Positions 19,072 through 27,964 of a DNA stretch of 64,000 nt are shown here, one piece after another. The stretch covers positions 1 to 64,000 of the forward strand of contig JBBSGT010000003.1 of the NCBI GenBank assembly GCA_038253825.1, given 5' to 3'. Position numbers and translations under genes: made by a program. The notes under the pieces are model-generated. The model ran no database searches. It worked only from the letters and a program-made list of their open reading frames with translations, and had not been told where the DNA came from. This stretch comes from JACDET01 sp038253825. GTDB lineage: Bacteria > Patescibacteriota > Microgenomatia > Levybacterales > UBA12049. Position 1 is the stretch's first letter, and each line of letters begins with the position of its first letter.

Positions 19072-20325
19072 ATGAAACAAGCAGCAAAAAAAGCATTAGA
19101 ACATCCTTTGATTTATGGGAGTAGCATTATGGTTTTGGGTGGTTTATTGGCAAATGTTTTTAATTTACTCTTTAGTTTATTTATGTACAAAAAATTATCT
19201 GTTCCTGATATGGGTATATTACAAAGTATTATAACGCTCATAACATTTCCCTCATTATTAGCCAATGCTGTTAATCCAGTAGTCGTTCGATCAGCAGGGG
19301 GTCTTTTTGCAAAAGGTGATTTATCTGCAGTCAGGGGATTATATATTCAATTTTCTAAGTTCCTTTTAATACTAGGTATACTAGGTTTCATAATTTTTTA
19401 CTACTATCTACCGTCAATTGGAGACTTCTTTAAAATTAAAGATCACTTTATTTTAATTTTAGCAGATATAATAATGTTGCTTACACTTATGAGCATTATT
19501 AATATTGCTTTTCTCCAGGCGAAATTATCGTTTGGGACAACAGTTATCATTAATTTTATAAGTGCTTTTGCAAAATTACTTTTAGGTATAGGTTTTGTTC
19601 TCCTTGGTTATTCTCTTCATGGTGCTACTGGTTCTTTAGTTATATCAGCGGCATTATTATATTTGCTAGGGTTTTTCCCCCTACGATTCATTTTTTTAAA
19701 GAAATTAATTACACCTAAAATTAATACAAAGGAGCTAATCGCTTACGGGATTCCTTCTGCGCTTACAGTTATCGGTTTAACTTCATTTATTTCAGCAGAT
19801 ATTTTGTTAACAAAACACTTTTTTGATCCCGTGAATGCAGGATTATATGCAGGCCTTTCACAAATCGGGCGAATAATCTTTTATTTAACGGGGCCAATTT
19901 GCGGTGTTATGTTTCCAATTATTGTTCGAAAGCATGCTGTTAAGGAGGATTTTAGTAATACTTTCAAACTTGCTTTACTTTTTATATTGATTCCATCTGT
20001 ATTTATTTCTACTTTTTATTTTATTTTTCCAAATTTCACAATTTTATTCATCAGCAAAGCGAGCTACCTTGCCATAGCCCCATATTTAGGTGTCTTCGGG
20101 TTATATATATCGGCCTACTGTCTTCTTTATTTATTGGCTACTTTTTATCTTTCAATCAAAAAAACTAATATCTATTTCCCCATTTTAATAGGCGCTGTTT
20201 TGCAAATTGCTTTAATTATTGCGTACCATCAAAATATTGCACAAATTATCATGATATCATTTAGTATAGTCCTTTTACTTGTGATCGGTTTTTTGCTATA
20301 TTATCCGTATGCAACAAAAAAATAA
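19072..20325 (+). CDS. Polysaccharide flippase (MOP/Wzx-like)
   Basis: Membrane protein of 417 residues with about 12 hydrophobic segments and the MOP-family layout: the first helix pair, FMYKKLSVPDMGI between helices 1 and 2, and the SADILLTKHFFDPVNAGLYAGLSQIGR central region typical of PST-type flippases. It is the second flippase in the window, so two distinct lipid-linked glycans or two pathways may be exported. Confidence 0.83.
   Translation: MKQAAKKALEHPLIYGSSIMVLGGLLANVFNLLFSLFMYKKLSVPDMGILQSIITLITFPSLLANAVNPVVVRSAGGLFAKGDLSAVRGLYIQFSKFLLILGILGFIIFYYYLPSIGDFFKIKDHFILILADIIMLLTLMSIINIAFLQAKLSFGTTVIINFISAFAKLLLGIGFVLLGYSLHGATGSLVISAALLYLLGFFPLRFIFLKKLITPKINTKELIAYGIPSALTVIGLTSFISADILLTKHFFDPVNAGLYAGLSQIGRIIFYLTGPICGVMFPIIVRKHAVKEDFSNTFKLALLFILIPSVFISTFYFIFPNFTILFISKASYLAIAPYLGVFGLYISAYCLLYLLATFYLSIKKTNIYFPILIGAVLQIALIIAYHQNIAQIIMISFSIVLLLVIGFLLYYPYATKK
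20294..20302 (+). promoter_or_regulatory. Possible internal leaderless promoter for the GT2 gene at 20309
   Basis: TGC TATATT (20294-20302) inside the end of the flippase gene, 6 nt before the ATG at 20309. The -35 is weak. Confidence 0.4.
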
Positions 20326-21109
20326 TTTTGGAATAAAACTCCTCTCGGTTGTAGTCCCAGCTTATAAGCAGGAAGAAACTATTATTAATGATATCAAAAA
20401 TATTTCGTCAACATTAGATACATTAGGATTGCGATATGAAATTATTGTTGTAGTTGACGGTATGCATGATAATACTTTTAAGCATGCATCCTCTCTTAAA
20501 TCAAGGAATGTAAAAATAATAGGTTATGAAAAGAATCAAGGAAAAGGGCATGCAATCAGATACGGTATGCTTCATGCAAATGGAGATGTTATCGGATTTA
20601 TGGATGCAGGAATGGATATTCATCCGATGGGCATGAATATGCTCCTTAATCATATGGAATGGTACAATGCCGATATTATCGTAGGATCAAAACTTCATCC
20701 GGTATCCAAAGTTGATTATCCTCTTTATCGGACGGTTCTTTCATGGGGTTATCGGTTATTAACAAAAATCCTTTTCGGTTTTCAGGTAAGAGATACTCAA
20801 GTAGGATTAAAATTTTTTAAACGGGTAGTAGTACGTGACGTTCTTCCTCGACTTGTTGTCAAACGTTATGCATTTGATATAGAAATATTGGCAGTTGCCT
20901 ATGCTTTGGGATATAAACGAATCTATGAAGCACCTGTCGAGATTAATTTTAAGCAAAATAATATTACTACCGGAAAGTTGGTAAATGTGATTAGTCTTAT
21001 GGTTTGGGATACGATTGCTGTATTTTATCGATTAAGAATTTTAGGTTATTACCAAGTTCATAGAAAACATCTTACTCCAGAAGATATGTCACTTTCGTTA
21101 TCAAGATGA
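20309..21109 (+). CDS. GT2 glycosyltransferase, DPM1-like variant
   Basis: GT2 enzyme of 266 residues. The usual DDGS is replaced by VVDGMHDNT (D50), and the second acidic motif reads MDAGMD (D99, D103) instead of DAD. QGKGHAIRYG and the DTQVGLKFF motif still mark it as polyprenyl-phosphate-sugar-synthase-like. I know this as a recurring subfamily variant, so activity is plausible. It overlaps the flippase upstream by 17 nt and the GT4 downstream by ATGA. Confidence 0.78.
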   Translation: MQQKNNFGIKLLSVVVPAYKQEETIINDIKNISSTLDTLGLRYEIIVVVDGMHDNTFKHASSLKSRNVKIIGYEKNQGKGHAIRYGMLHANGDVIGFMDAGMDIHPMGMNMLLNHMEWYNADIIVGSKLHPVSKVDYPLYRTVLSWGYRLLTKILFGFQVRDTQVGLKFFKRVVVRDVLPRLVVKRYAFDIEILAVAYALGYKRIYEAPVEINFKQNNITTGKLVNVISLMVWDTIAVFYRLRILGYYQVHRKHLTPEDMSLSLSR

Positions 21110-22212
21110 CTATACTGATTCTAAATTGGCGAGATATTAAAAACCCTGCCGGAGGAGGAGCGGAAATCTTAACCCATGAATTGGCAAAACGATGGGTCAA
21201 ACATGGTCATAGTGTCATGCAAATTAGTTCATCGTTTAAAATGGCAAAAACAAACGAAACTATTGATGGGGTGCAATTTATTCGGAAAGGCACTTGGTGG
21301 ACAGTGCAGATCTATGCGTATTTTTATTACAAGAAATATTTGAAGGATAAAACAGATATTATAATTGACGAAGTTCATTGGTTTCCATTTTTTAGTTATT
21401 TATATGCCCCTAAAAAAACAGTTGCATTAATTTGTGAAGTTGCGAATAAACTTTTATATCAAATTTTCCCATATCCTGTTGCACTCATGTGGCGGTTCAT
21501 TGAAAAAATCTATTTAATTGCTTATCGAAATGTCCCGGCTATGGCTATCTCTCAATCGACCTATGATGATTTAGTAGAGGAGGGGCATATTAAAAAAAAT
21601 CTTATTGTTTTGCCAATGGGTTTAACGTTACCTGTAAAGATAAAACATTTTGCTAAAGAGAAAACACCTACGCTTATCTATGTGGCGCGTCTAAACAAAC
21701 AAAAAGGATTATTTGATACAATTCAGGCCTTTGCATTAATAAAAAGCGAAATAAAAGAAGCGAAACTTTGGCTTGTTGGTTCAGGTGATCCAACAATAAT
21801 TAATCAGGTTAAAAAGCAAATTACTTTGCATAAATTAGATGGAGCGGTAAAATTATTTGGCTTCGTCTCTGAAGAAAAAAAATTTGAACTTCTTTCGCGG
21901 GCACATATTCTTATGAGTGCTTCAGCACAGGAAGGCTGGGGGTTAACTGTCCCTGAAGCTGGTCTTACAAGAACACCGGCTGTCGTATATAATATTCAAG
22001 GATTTCGAGATATTATCCAAGATGGAAAAGAAGGTATGTTAGTTGACAAAAATCCTGGGGCATTAGCAAACGGAGTTGTAGCATTATTAAATAAAAAAGA
22101 GTTATACAAAAAAATGCAGGATGCAGTAGAGAAGAAAGCCAAAAGTTTTTCTTGGGATACTTCAGCAGAAAAAAGTTTACAATTTATCAATTATTTCTTA
22201 GATAAAAAATAG
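21106..22212 (+). CDS. GT4 glycosyltransferase
   Basis: GT-B enzyme of 368 residues. NWRDIKNPAGGGAEILTHEL is the acceptor-domain glycine loop, LIYVARLNKQKG opens the donor domain and QEGWGLTVPEA is the EX7E motif. Its 3' end overlaps by 22 nt the 3' end of the convergent minus-strand gene that follows, with no room for a terminator between them. Confidence 0.85.
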   Translation: MTILILNWRDIKNPAGGGAEILTHELAKRWVKHGHSVMQISSSFKMAKTNETIDGVQFIRKGTWWTVQIYAYFYYKKYLKDKTDIIIDEVHWFPFFSYLYAPKKTVALICEVANKLLYQIFPYPVALMWRFIEKIYLIAYRNVPAMAISQSTYDDLVEEGHIKKNLIVLPMGLTLPVKIKHFAKEKTPTLIYVARLNKQKGLFDTIQAFALIKSEIKEAKLWLVGSGDPTIINQVKKQITLHKLDGAVKLFGFVSEEKKFELLSRAHILMSASAQEGWGLTVPEAGLTRTPAVVYNIQGFRDIIQDGKEGMLVDKNPGALANGVVALLNKKELYKKMQDAVEKKAKSFSWDTSAEKSLQFINYFLDKK

Positions 22213-24825
22213 GACTTTCGGGCATAATAATATATTTCATAACAAACAAAGAGTAATATGAGCCCCCATAAAACTCCAGAAAAAATTAAAGATAATTTAT
22301 ACACTTTATTAGGAAAATAATTTATTTCTGTTATCTTACCGTCATTGGCTATGAATGTCATACCATATAAATCACTCATAAATTTAGTAGATGGTGTATT
22401 GCTCTGCCAATAGTCTCCATAGCTAAAATGATAAGTAAGATATTTAGCCGGTTTCATTACTGTCACCTTATCTTCTCCTACTATCGTATACTGCGTTTTT
22501 GATGAAATTTCACTTGGAGTATGGTTAAGAACAGTCATATGAGATAAATTAGTTTTAACATTCTTCTCTTCAGTTAGAAAGATTTTATCCGGTACCAGTA
22601 CTAGCTGATCTATAACAGTAAAATGAGTATCCGGTTTTGTCAACGTAAGATACGATAAGGAACGGTTACTGGTAACCGTTCCACCATATATCCATTGTAA
22701 ATGGTTTTTTGTATCAAGAGGAATACTTTTTGTGGTATCTCCCAATGTAATAGTGAGATTGGCGAGGCCTGGGGCAGATAGAGCTTTTAAAAGTATTATA
22801 TATCTTCCTGCGGCGAGAGAATGCCTTATATGCATCAATCCGGTTGTTTGTGATACAACTGATCTGCCACTGGTAAATAACTCACCACTATTCTGAATAT
22901 ACGGCATTTTCGATGGTTCAAAGTTAGAAAAAATTTTATCATAATCCCATCCAGCTTTTAGTATGTCGACATTATAATTATGTGCCAATCTCTCTGATGT
23001 CAATACAAGGGAAGGGTTGTCTGTATCAATAACTAAATCTTCTTTTTTTAGGATAGATAAATCCTTTATTTCACTATTGACCATTTGATTGAGTAGAATT
23101 ATTGGGCGAGTAGAGCCATTTTTATTATTTTTAGCAATGGTATTAAGATTCCCGATAGCGAAAATGGGTTTTTGGGTTAAGACTAAAGGACTAGCATGTT
23201 TATTTTCAAAGAAACTAAGAGTACTGTTTTTATATAATAATTGATAATCATTTTTGCTGTCACTGAGCAGATCCGCTGCTTGTGTAGCAACTTCTTTTGC
23301 TGTGTCAAATTTTGTGAGAGAATTATCAGTAATCAAATATCTCACACCTAATGGAGTAAGATAATGAGCATTATATGATTCAGTATAATTTTTATAGAGA
23401 AAGGCTGTTATCTGATTTGAGTAACTATCAGGATATGCTTCAGTACTAACTAATGGCAGCTCAAAGGGGATAAGCATATCAAAGACAGTACCTGATGAGA
23501 GCGGTAACGGATTGTTATACCATGAGTAAGCATTTATCCCTTGGAAGTCTGGAAGAGGAAATACTCTTCCTTCTTTTTTATTGCTTATATTAGTGGTGAT
23601 AAAATCCTGAAGTTTACTATATGAATCAGGGATCATCGTTCTCTGAAGCGTAAAAATTCTCGGCACAGAAATATTTTTATAATTGACAAGTAAAATTATT
23701 ACTAAAGAGATAGTAATGAAAACAATTTTCCACCATTTATTTATAACGGTTTTTGGAGTAAAATCCGCAATAATAAGTGACATACATAATACTACCCCAC
23801 CTAAAAAACGCGAAGGGTCTCTAAAGTAATGCATGAAAAAAAGATTTTGATATATCAATTTACTAATGTTCTCTCCAGGAGTATGTAATCCTTTCGCTAA
23901 AAACAAAAAAATAAGCAAACAACTAAAGTAGAGCCAAGTGCGCTTTTTGTTAAAAATAAAAAGAATGAGTGTGATAGCTATAGGAATAAGCTGTAAGTAT
24001 TCAAATGCTGTCCATGTAAATGTTGTGAAAGGATACCAGACAGTTTCAAGTCTGAGTACATTGTAAAGTTGGGATTGTGCACCATTAGATGCTACTGCAT
24101 TGAGTGAAAAATATTGATTGGGCGCAGTAAATGTACGTTCTGGATAAAGGACGCTCGGCGAAATATTATATAAGTTGAGCAATAGAAAGATGATCGTGGC
24201 TATGCAATAGAAGCTAAGTAATTTAGAAATATGAAAAAAATCTTTTCTTAATAATAAAGTCAGTAAATGAAAAAACTCCTGCCATAATTAAAAAATGCGG
24301 TTGGGCAAGAACAATGATTGATCCGAATAAGGCATAGAGTACTGACCAAAATGAAAGATTTTGCCAGGTAAACTGCTTTTGATCTGCAACCTTTAAGGGA
24401 ATAGTAATTAAAAATGGCAATAAAGCATACACGATATTTAATTGCCAGTAACCCGAATAAAGTCTATCGATAATCCAAAGATTTCCACAAAAAAAAATTG
24501 CCCCAAGAATAATAAATACATTTATTTTTTTGACAAGTTTAAGTGCTAAAATAAATGTTATAAAAGATAAAAGAATGGTTATAAAAAAGTAAATATAATC
24601 CCAATTGTTCGGGAATAGTCTCTGGAAAGCGTATAATGAAGATAAGATTGGCAGTGTTCTTAAGCCTGAATCAGATCCCCATACGAAATCAGCAATTGGC
24701 CGGATGGGAATACCTTGCTGATACGCTCCTAGTTCTATAAGGCTGTTTGGAAGATTCCAAAGTCGTGTTAAAAGTATGAAGAAGTTATTACTTACAATGA
24801 ATTCTCCAAATGCTAAAATGTCCAT
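22191..24825 (-). pseudogene. Large membrane glycosyltransferase-like protein (AftD/YfhO-like) split by a one-base frameshift
   Basis: Two minus-strand reading frames, 24825-24223 (200 aa) and 24182-22191 (663 aa), are adjacent pieces of one protein. Removing one base from the A7 tract at 24234-24240 (T7 on the coding strand) joins them into about 877 residues, the junction reading RFFHISKLLSF. The joined protein parallels the gene at 36231: an N-terminal GT-C membrane part, the FRDPSRF motif matching FRDPTKW there, and a long extracytoplasmic part ending in a membrane helix. It may be a sequencing or assembly error, a true pseudogene, or slippage-expressed. The family resembles arabinofuranosyltransferase AftD/DUF3367 membrane proteins. 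Confidence 0.75.
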
Positions 24826-24972
24826 AAATAAGGTAAATTCCTACGCAATATTGCAAAAAATATAGAATAATAGTATCATAATTGCAGGTTTTAAAGTAGA
24901 GTAAGACTATATGTCTGCAGAATCTTCTTTCGTATCAATAATAATTTCAGTTTAGCAATTTGTAATAAAAAT

Positions 24973-25806
24973 ATGAATCAAAAACAAGAAAAAAAACCAC
25001 TTATTACCATTGCAATTGCTACATATGATTCTGGTAACACAATAGAAAAATGTCTCAAATCGATACAAAAACAAACATACCCCAATCTTGATATTATTGT
25101 TGTTGATAGTAAATATTACGATAAGTACAAACAAGAAGCTTGTAAAAAAATAATCACGAAGTATGCTCGATATTTTAAAGATGGTCCTGAGCGAAGTATT
25201 CAACGTAACAGAGGAATAAAAGAAGCAAAAGGGGAATATATATTAATTATTGATCAGGATATGTATTTGTCACCTAACGTTGCAGAAGATTGCCTGAATA
25301 CATTGTTGAAAAATAACTGTCACGCCATATTAATCCCTGAAATTTCAATAGGTGAAGGGTACTGGACTAAATGCGTGGCACTGGATCGCTATGTAACTAC
25401 TTATTTGGAAGATGGAAAAAATGAATGTTGCAGATTTTTTAGTAAAAAGGATGCATTAGTAATTGGTGGATATGATCCTACAATTGTTGGTGCCGAGGAT
25501 GCTGATTTTCACTACCGCATGTCAAAATTAGGATATATAAAGAAAATAAAAAGTATTATTTATCATGATGAAGGGGTTACAAAATTTTCTGCCCGTGTGA
25601 AAAAGAAATATTATTATAGTAAAGCATTTCGGAGATTTGTCCAGAGATATCCCGATGCAGCTACTGCGCAGTTTTTCCCATTAAAGAAAGCCTATTTTAA
25701 GCACTGGAAATTATTCATTAAAGACCCACTAGTTACTTTAGGTATTATTACGCTTAGAACTGCTGAGGTCAGTGCTGGTATACTAGGGGTAATGATAAAA
25801 AAATAA
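24973..25806 (+). CDS. GT2 glycosyltransferase
   Basis: GT2 enzyme of 277 residues with AIATYDSGNTIEKCLKSI, VVDSKYYD in place of DDGS, IIDQDMYLS as the DxD-type motif and GAEDADFHYR as the ED motif. A C-terminal hydrophobic segment with LGIITLRTAEVSAG may anchor it at the membrane. First gene of a plus-strand run, with the dideoxysugar-like genes following 2 nt after its stop. The 147-bp gap upstream, divergent from the frameshifted gene, shows no promoter I can call with confidence. Confidence 0.82.
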   Translation: MNQKQEKKPLITIAIATYDSGNTIEKCLKSIQKQTYPNLDIIVVDSKYYDKYKQEACKKIITKYARYFKDGPERSIQRNRGIKEAKGEYILIIDQDMYLSPNVAEDCLNTLLKNNCHAILIPEISIGEGYWTKCVALDRYVTTYLEDGKNECCRFFSKKDALVIGGYDPTIVGAEDADFHYRMSKLGYIKKIKSIIYHDEGVTKFSARVKKKYYYSKAFRRFVQRYPDAATAQFFPLKKAYFKHWKLFIKDPLVTLGIITLRTAEVSAGILGVMIKK

Positions 25807-25807
25807 T

Positions 25808-26734
25808 ATGAGCACAATTTCACTAAAAAATAAAAGAGTTCTTATAACAGGAATCAGCGGTTTTGTTGGTATGCACTTAGCCCGAGCTGTAGAGAAAAAA
25901 GGTGCTAAAGTATTTGGAATATCAAGATCTAAAGAAAATTTAACAATTTTTAGATCTAACGTTATAGACTTTTCAAAAATAAATGAAATTATCAAAAAGA
26001 ACAAGATAGAAATATGTTTTCATTTAGCGGCAGAATCTCTTGTGGAATCTGGACAAAGTGATCCATATCAGACATTTAAGATTAATATAATAGGAACACT
26101 TAATCTGCTCGAAAGTGCGCGAATTAATAAACTAGAGAAAATAATTATTGCTTCAACATCTCATGTTTATGGTAATAATCCTGTGCCGTATAAGGAGGAT
26201 TACCCTCCGAAACCATCACGTCCCTATGAAACATCAAAGACATGTGTTGATCTCATTGCACAGTCATATGCAGATACATTTAATTTGCCTGTTCTTATTC
26301 CTAGGTTCAGCAATACGTATGGACCAGGTGATACGAATTTTAATCGTTTAATTCCGAAAACAATACAAAGTGTTCTACATAATGAAGCACCCAAAATGTG
26401 GGGAGGAGATGCATTGAGAGATTACATTTATATTGATGACGTTGTCGATGCATACATAAAACTTGCAGAGATACCTTCAGCCACAATTGAAAAAAATAGA
26501 ATTTTCAACTTCGGTACAGGAACGACAATATCGGTAAAAGATGTTATTGCAAAAATCATTGACGTTGCAAATGCAAATTTAAAAATAGAAACTAATAATG
26601 AAGTAAGATCCTTAGAAATTAGCGAACAATTTGTATCTTCCGAAAAAGCAAATCGTATAATCAAGTGGAAACCACAAGTAACTTTTGATGCAGGAATTGT
26701 AAACGCTATTGCTTGGTATAAGGCAAATAGTTAG
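25808..26734 (+). CDS. NAD-dependent sugar-nucleotide epimerase/dehydratase (4,6-dehydratase-like SDR)
   Basis: Extended SDR of 308 residues. TGISGFVGMH (near 14-23) is the NAD motif, HLAAES follows it, and YETSK is the catalytic YxxxK. The later RFSNTYGPGDTNFNRLIP stretch and RDYIYIDDVVDAY resemble CDP-glucose or GDP-mannose 4,6-dehydratases more than GalE. Its product, a 4-keto-6-deoxysugar nucleotide, would be the substrate expected for the DegT-family 3-dehydratase-like protein encoded next. Exact substrate is inferred, not seen. Confidence 0.8.
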   Translation: MSTISLKNKRVLITGISGFVGMHLARAVEKKGAKVFGISRSKENLTIFRSNVIDFSKINEIIKKNKIEICFHLAAESLVESGQSDPYQTFKINIIGTLNLLESARINKLEKIIIASTSHVYGNNPVPYKEDYPPKPSRPYETSKTCVDLIAQSYADTFNLPVLIPRFSNTYGPGDTNFNRLIPKTIQSVLHNEAPKMWGGDALRDYIYIDDVVDAYIKLAEIPSATIEKNRIFNFGTGTTISVKDVIAKIIDVANANLKIETNNEVRSLEISEQFVSSEKANRIIKWKPQVTFDAGIVNAIAWYKANS

Positions 26735-26747
26735 AAATAGTTCTATG

Positions 26748-26776
26748 TTGCTTTTGGACTGCTGTCTCTATATAAT
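26748..26776 (+). promoter_or_regulatory. Promoter for the DegT-family gene at 26785
   Basis: TTGCTT (26748-26753), a 17-nt spacer, TATAAT (26771-26776), then 8 nt to the ATG at 26785. Confidence 0.65.
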
Positions 26777-26784
26777 TTAGTTAC

Positions 26785-27960
26785 ATGATTAAGCTTATTA
26801 AATCAACCTTTTATAATGAAAAAGATACAAAGAAGAAATTGGTCGACTTCATAAATACGACGGAAATGATGAGTTTTGGTCCTCAATGTAATACCTTTGA
26901 AGAAAAATTTGCAAAATGGCAAGGACGGAAACATTGTATATTTCTTAACAGTGGTAGTTCAGCAAATCTTGCTATCGTCCAAGCCTTAATTAATTTAGGC
27001 AAAATAAAACAAGGAAATAAAGTCGGATTTTCTCGCCTCACATGGTCAACCAACGTCATGCCACTGATTGAATTAAGTTTGGAAGCTGTGCCAATTGATG
27101 TAGAAATCGATACACTTAATGTTTCAAGTGCCAAACTTCGTGAGATACTAAAACGCCACACCCTCGAGATGGTATTTCTTACTAATTTGCTGGGCTTTTG
27201 TGATGATATTGATGAGATTAAAAAAATTTGTGATGAAGAAAAAATAATCCTGATTGAAGATAATTGCGAATCTCTCGGGACTGTTTATAAAAAGAAGAAA
27301 CTTGGGAACTACGGCCTCGCAAGTACCTTCTCGTTTTATGTTGGCCATCATATGTCCACAATTGAAGGTGGAGCAGTATGTACTGACAGTGAACAACTCG
27401 CCACTATGTTGCGAATTGTTCGAGCACATGGATGGGATAGAAATCTTAGTGAAAAGCGTCAAACAAAATTGCGAAGCAAACATAAAGTTAATTCAACATT
27501 TTACTCTCGCTATACATTCTATGATCTAGGCTATAATTTAAGACCCACAGAAATTAATGGTTTCATCGGGAATACGCAGGTACAGTATCTTGATGAAATT
27601 GTCAAAAAAAGAGAGGAGAACTTTATGCAAATTGCAAAGGCAATTTATTCACAATCGGATAAATTTTATCCTGTCCGATATGATCACATTGATGTCTTAT
27701 CAAATTTTGCGTTTCCGGTTGTTTGTAAAACAAAAAAAATTCGGGATGAATTAGTAGACAAATGTAACGGAAAAATTGAATTGCGGCCAATTGTGGGCGG
27801 TGATATGACTAAACAACCATTCTTCCAAAAGCATGTAAAACGCTTCAAGTTATCTAAATCAAATGCGGCGCTGATTCATGAGCAAGGACTTTATTTTGGA
27901 AACAATCCAGATTTGACCGAAAAAGACAAAGAAGAAATTTTCGCAATTTTTGCAAAATAG
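26785..27960 (+). CDS. DegT/DnrJ/EryC1-family 3-dehydratase-like enzyme with His at the PLP-lysine position
   Basis: DegT-fold protein of 391 residues. GSSAN (57-61), IEDN with D159, and SFYVGHHMSTIEGG (183-196) are the cofactor-site motifs. Where aminotransferases have the PLP-binding lysine, this has His188. In this family that marks 3-dehydratases such as ColD (GDP-4-keto-6-deoxymannose) and RfbH/E1 (CDP sugars), which make 3,6-dideoxyhexose precursors. The cysteine cluster of the Fe-S enzyme RfbH is absent in the segment after the motif, so it is more ColD-like. It follows a 4,6-dehydratase-like SDR and has its own promoter. Confidence 0.82.
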   Translation: MIKLIKSTFYNEKDTKKKLVDFINTTEMMSFGPQCNTFEEKFAKWQGRKHCIFLNSGSSANLAIVQALINLGKIKQGNKVGFSRLTWSTNVMPLIELSLEAVPIDVEIDTLNVSSAKLREILKRHTLEMVFLTNLLGFCDDIDEIKKICDEEKIILIEDNCESLGTVYKKKKLGNYGLASTFSFYVGHHMSTIEGGAVCTDSEQLATMLRIVRAHGWDRNLSEKRQTKLRSKHKVNSTFYSRYTFYDLGYNLRPTEINGFIGNTQVQYLDEIVKKREENFMQIAKAIYSQSDKFYPVRYDHIDVLSNFAFPVVCKTKKIRDELVDKCNGKIELRPIVGGDMTKQPFFQKHVKRFKLSKSNAALIHEQGLYFGNNPDLTEKDKEEIFAIFAK

Positions 27961-27964
27961 ATGT

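Noticed and set aside
27148..27483. 111-codon minus-strand open frame
   Set aside because: Antisense to the DegT-family gene, no family features.
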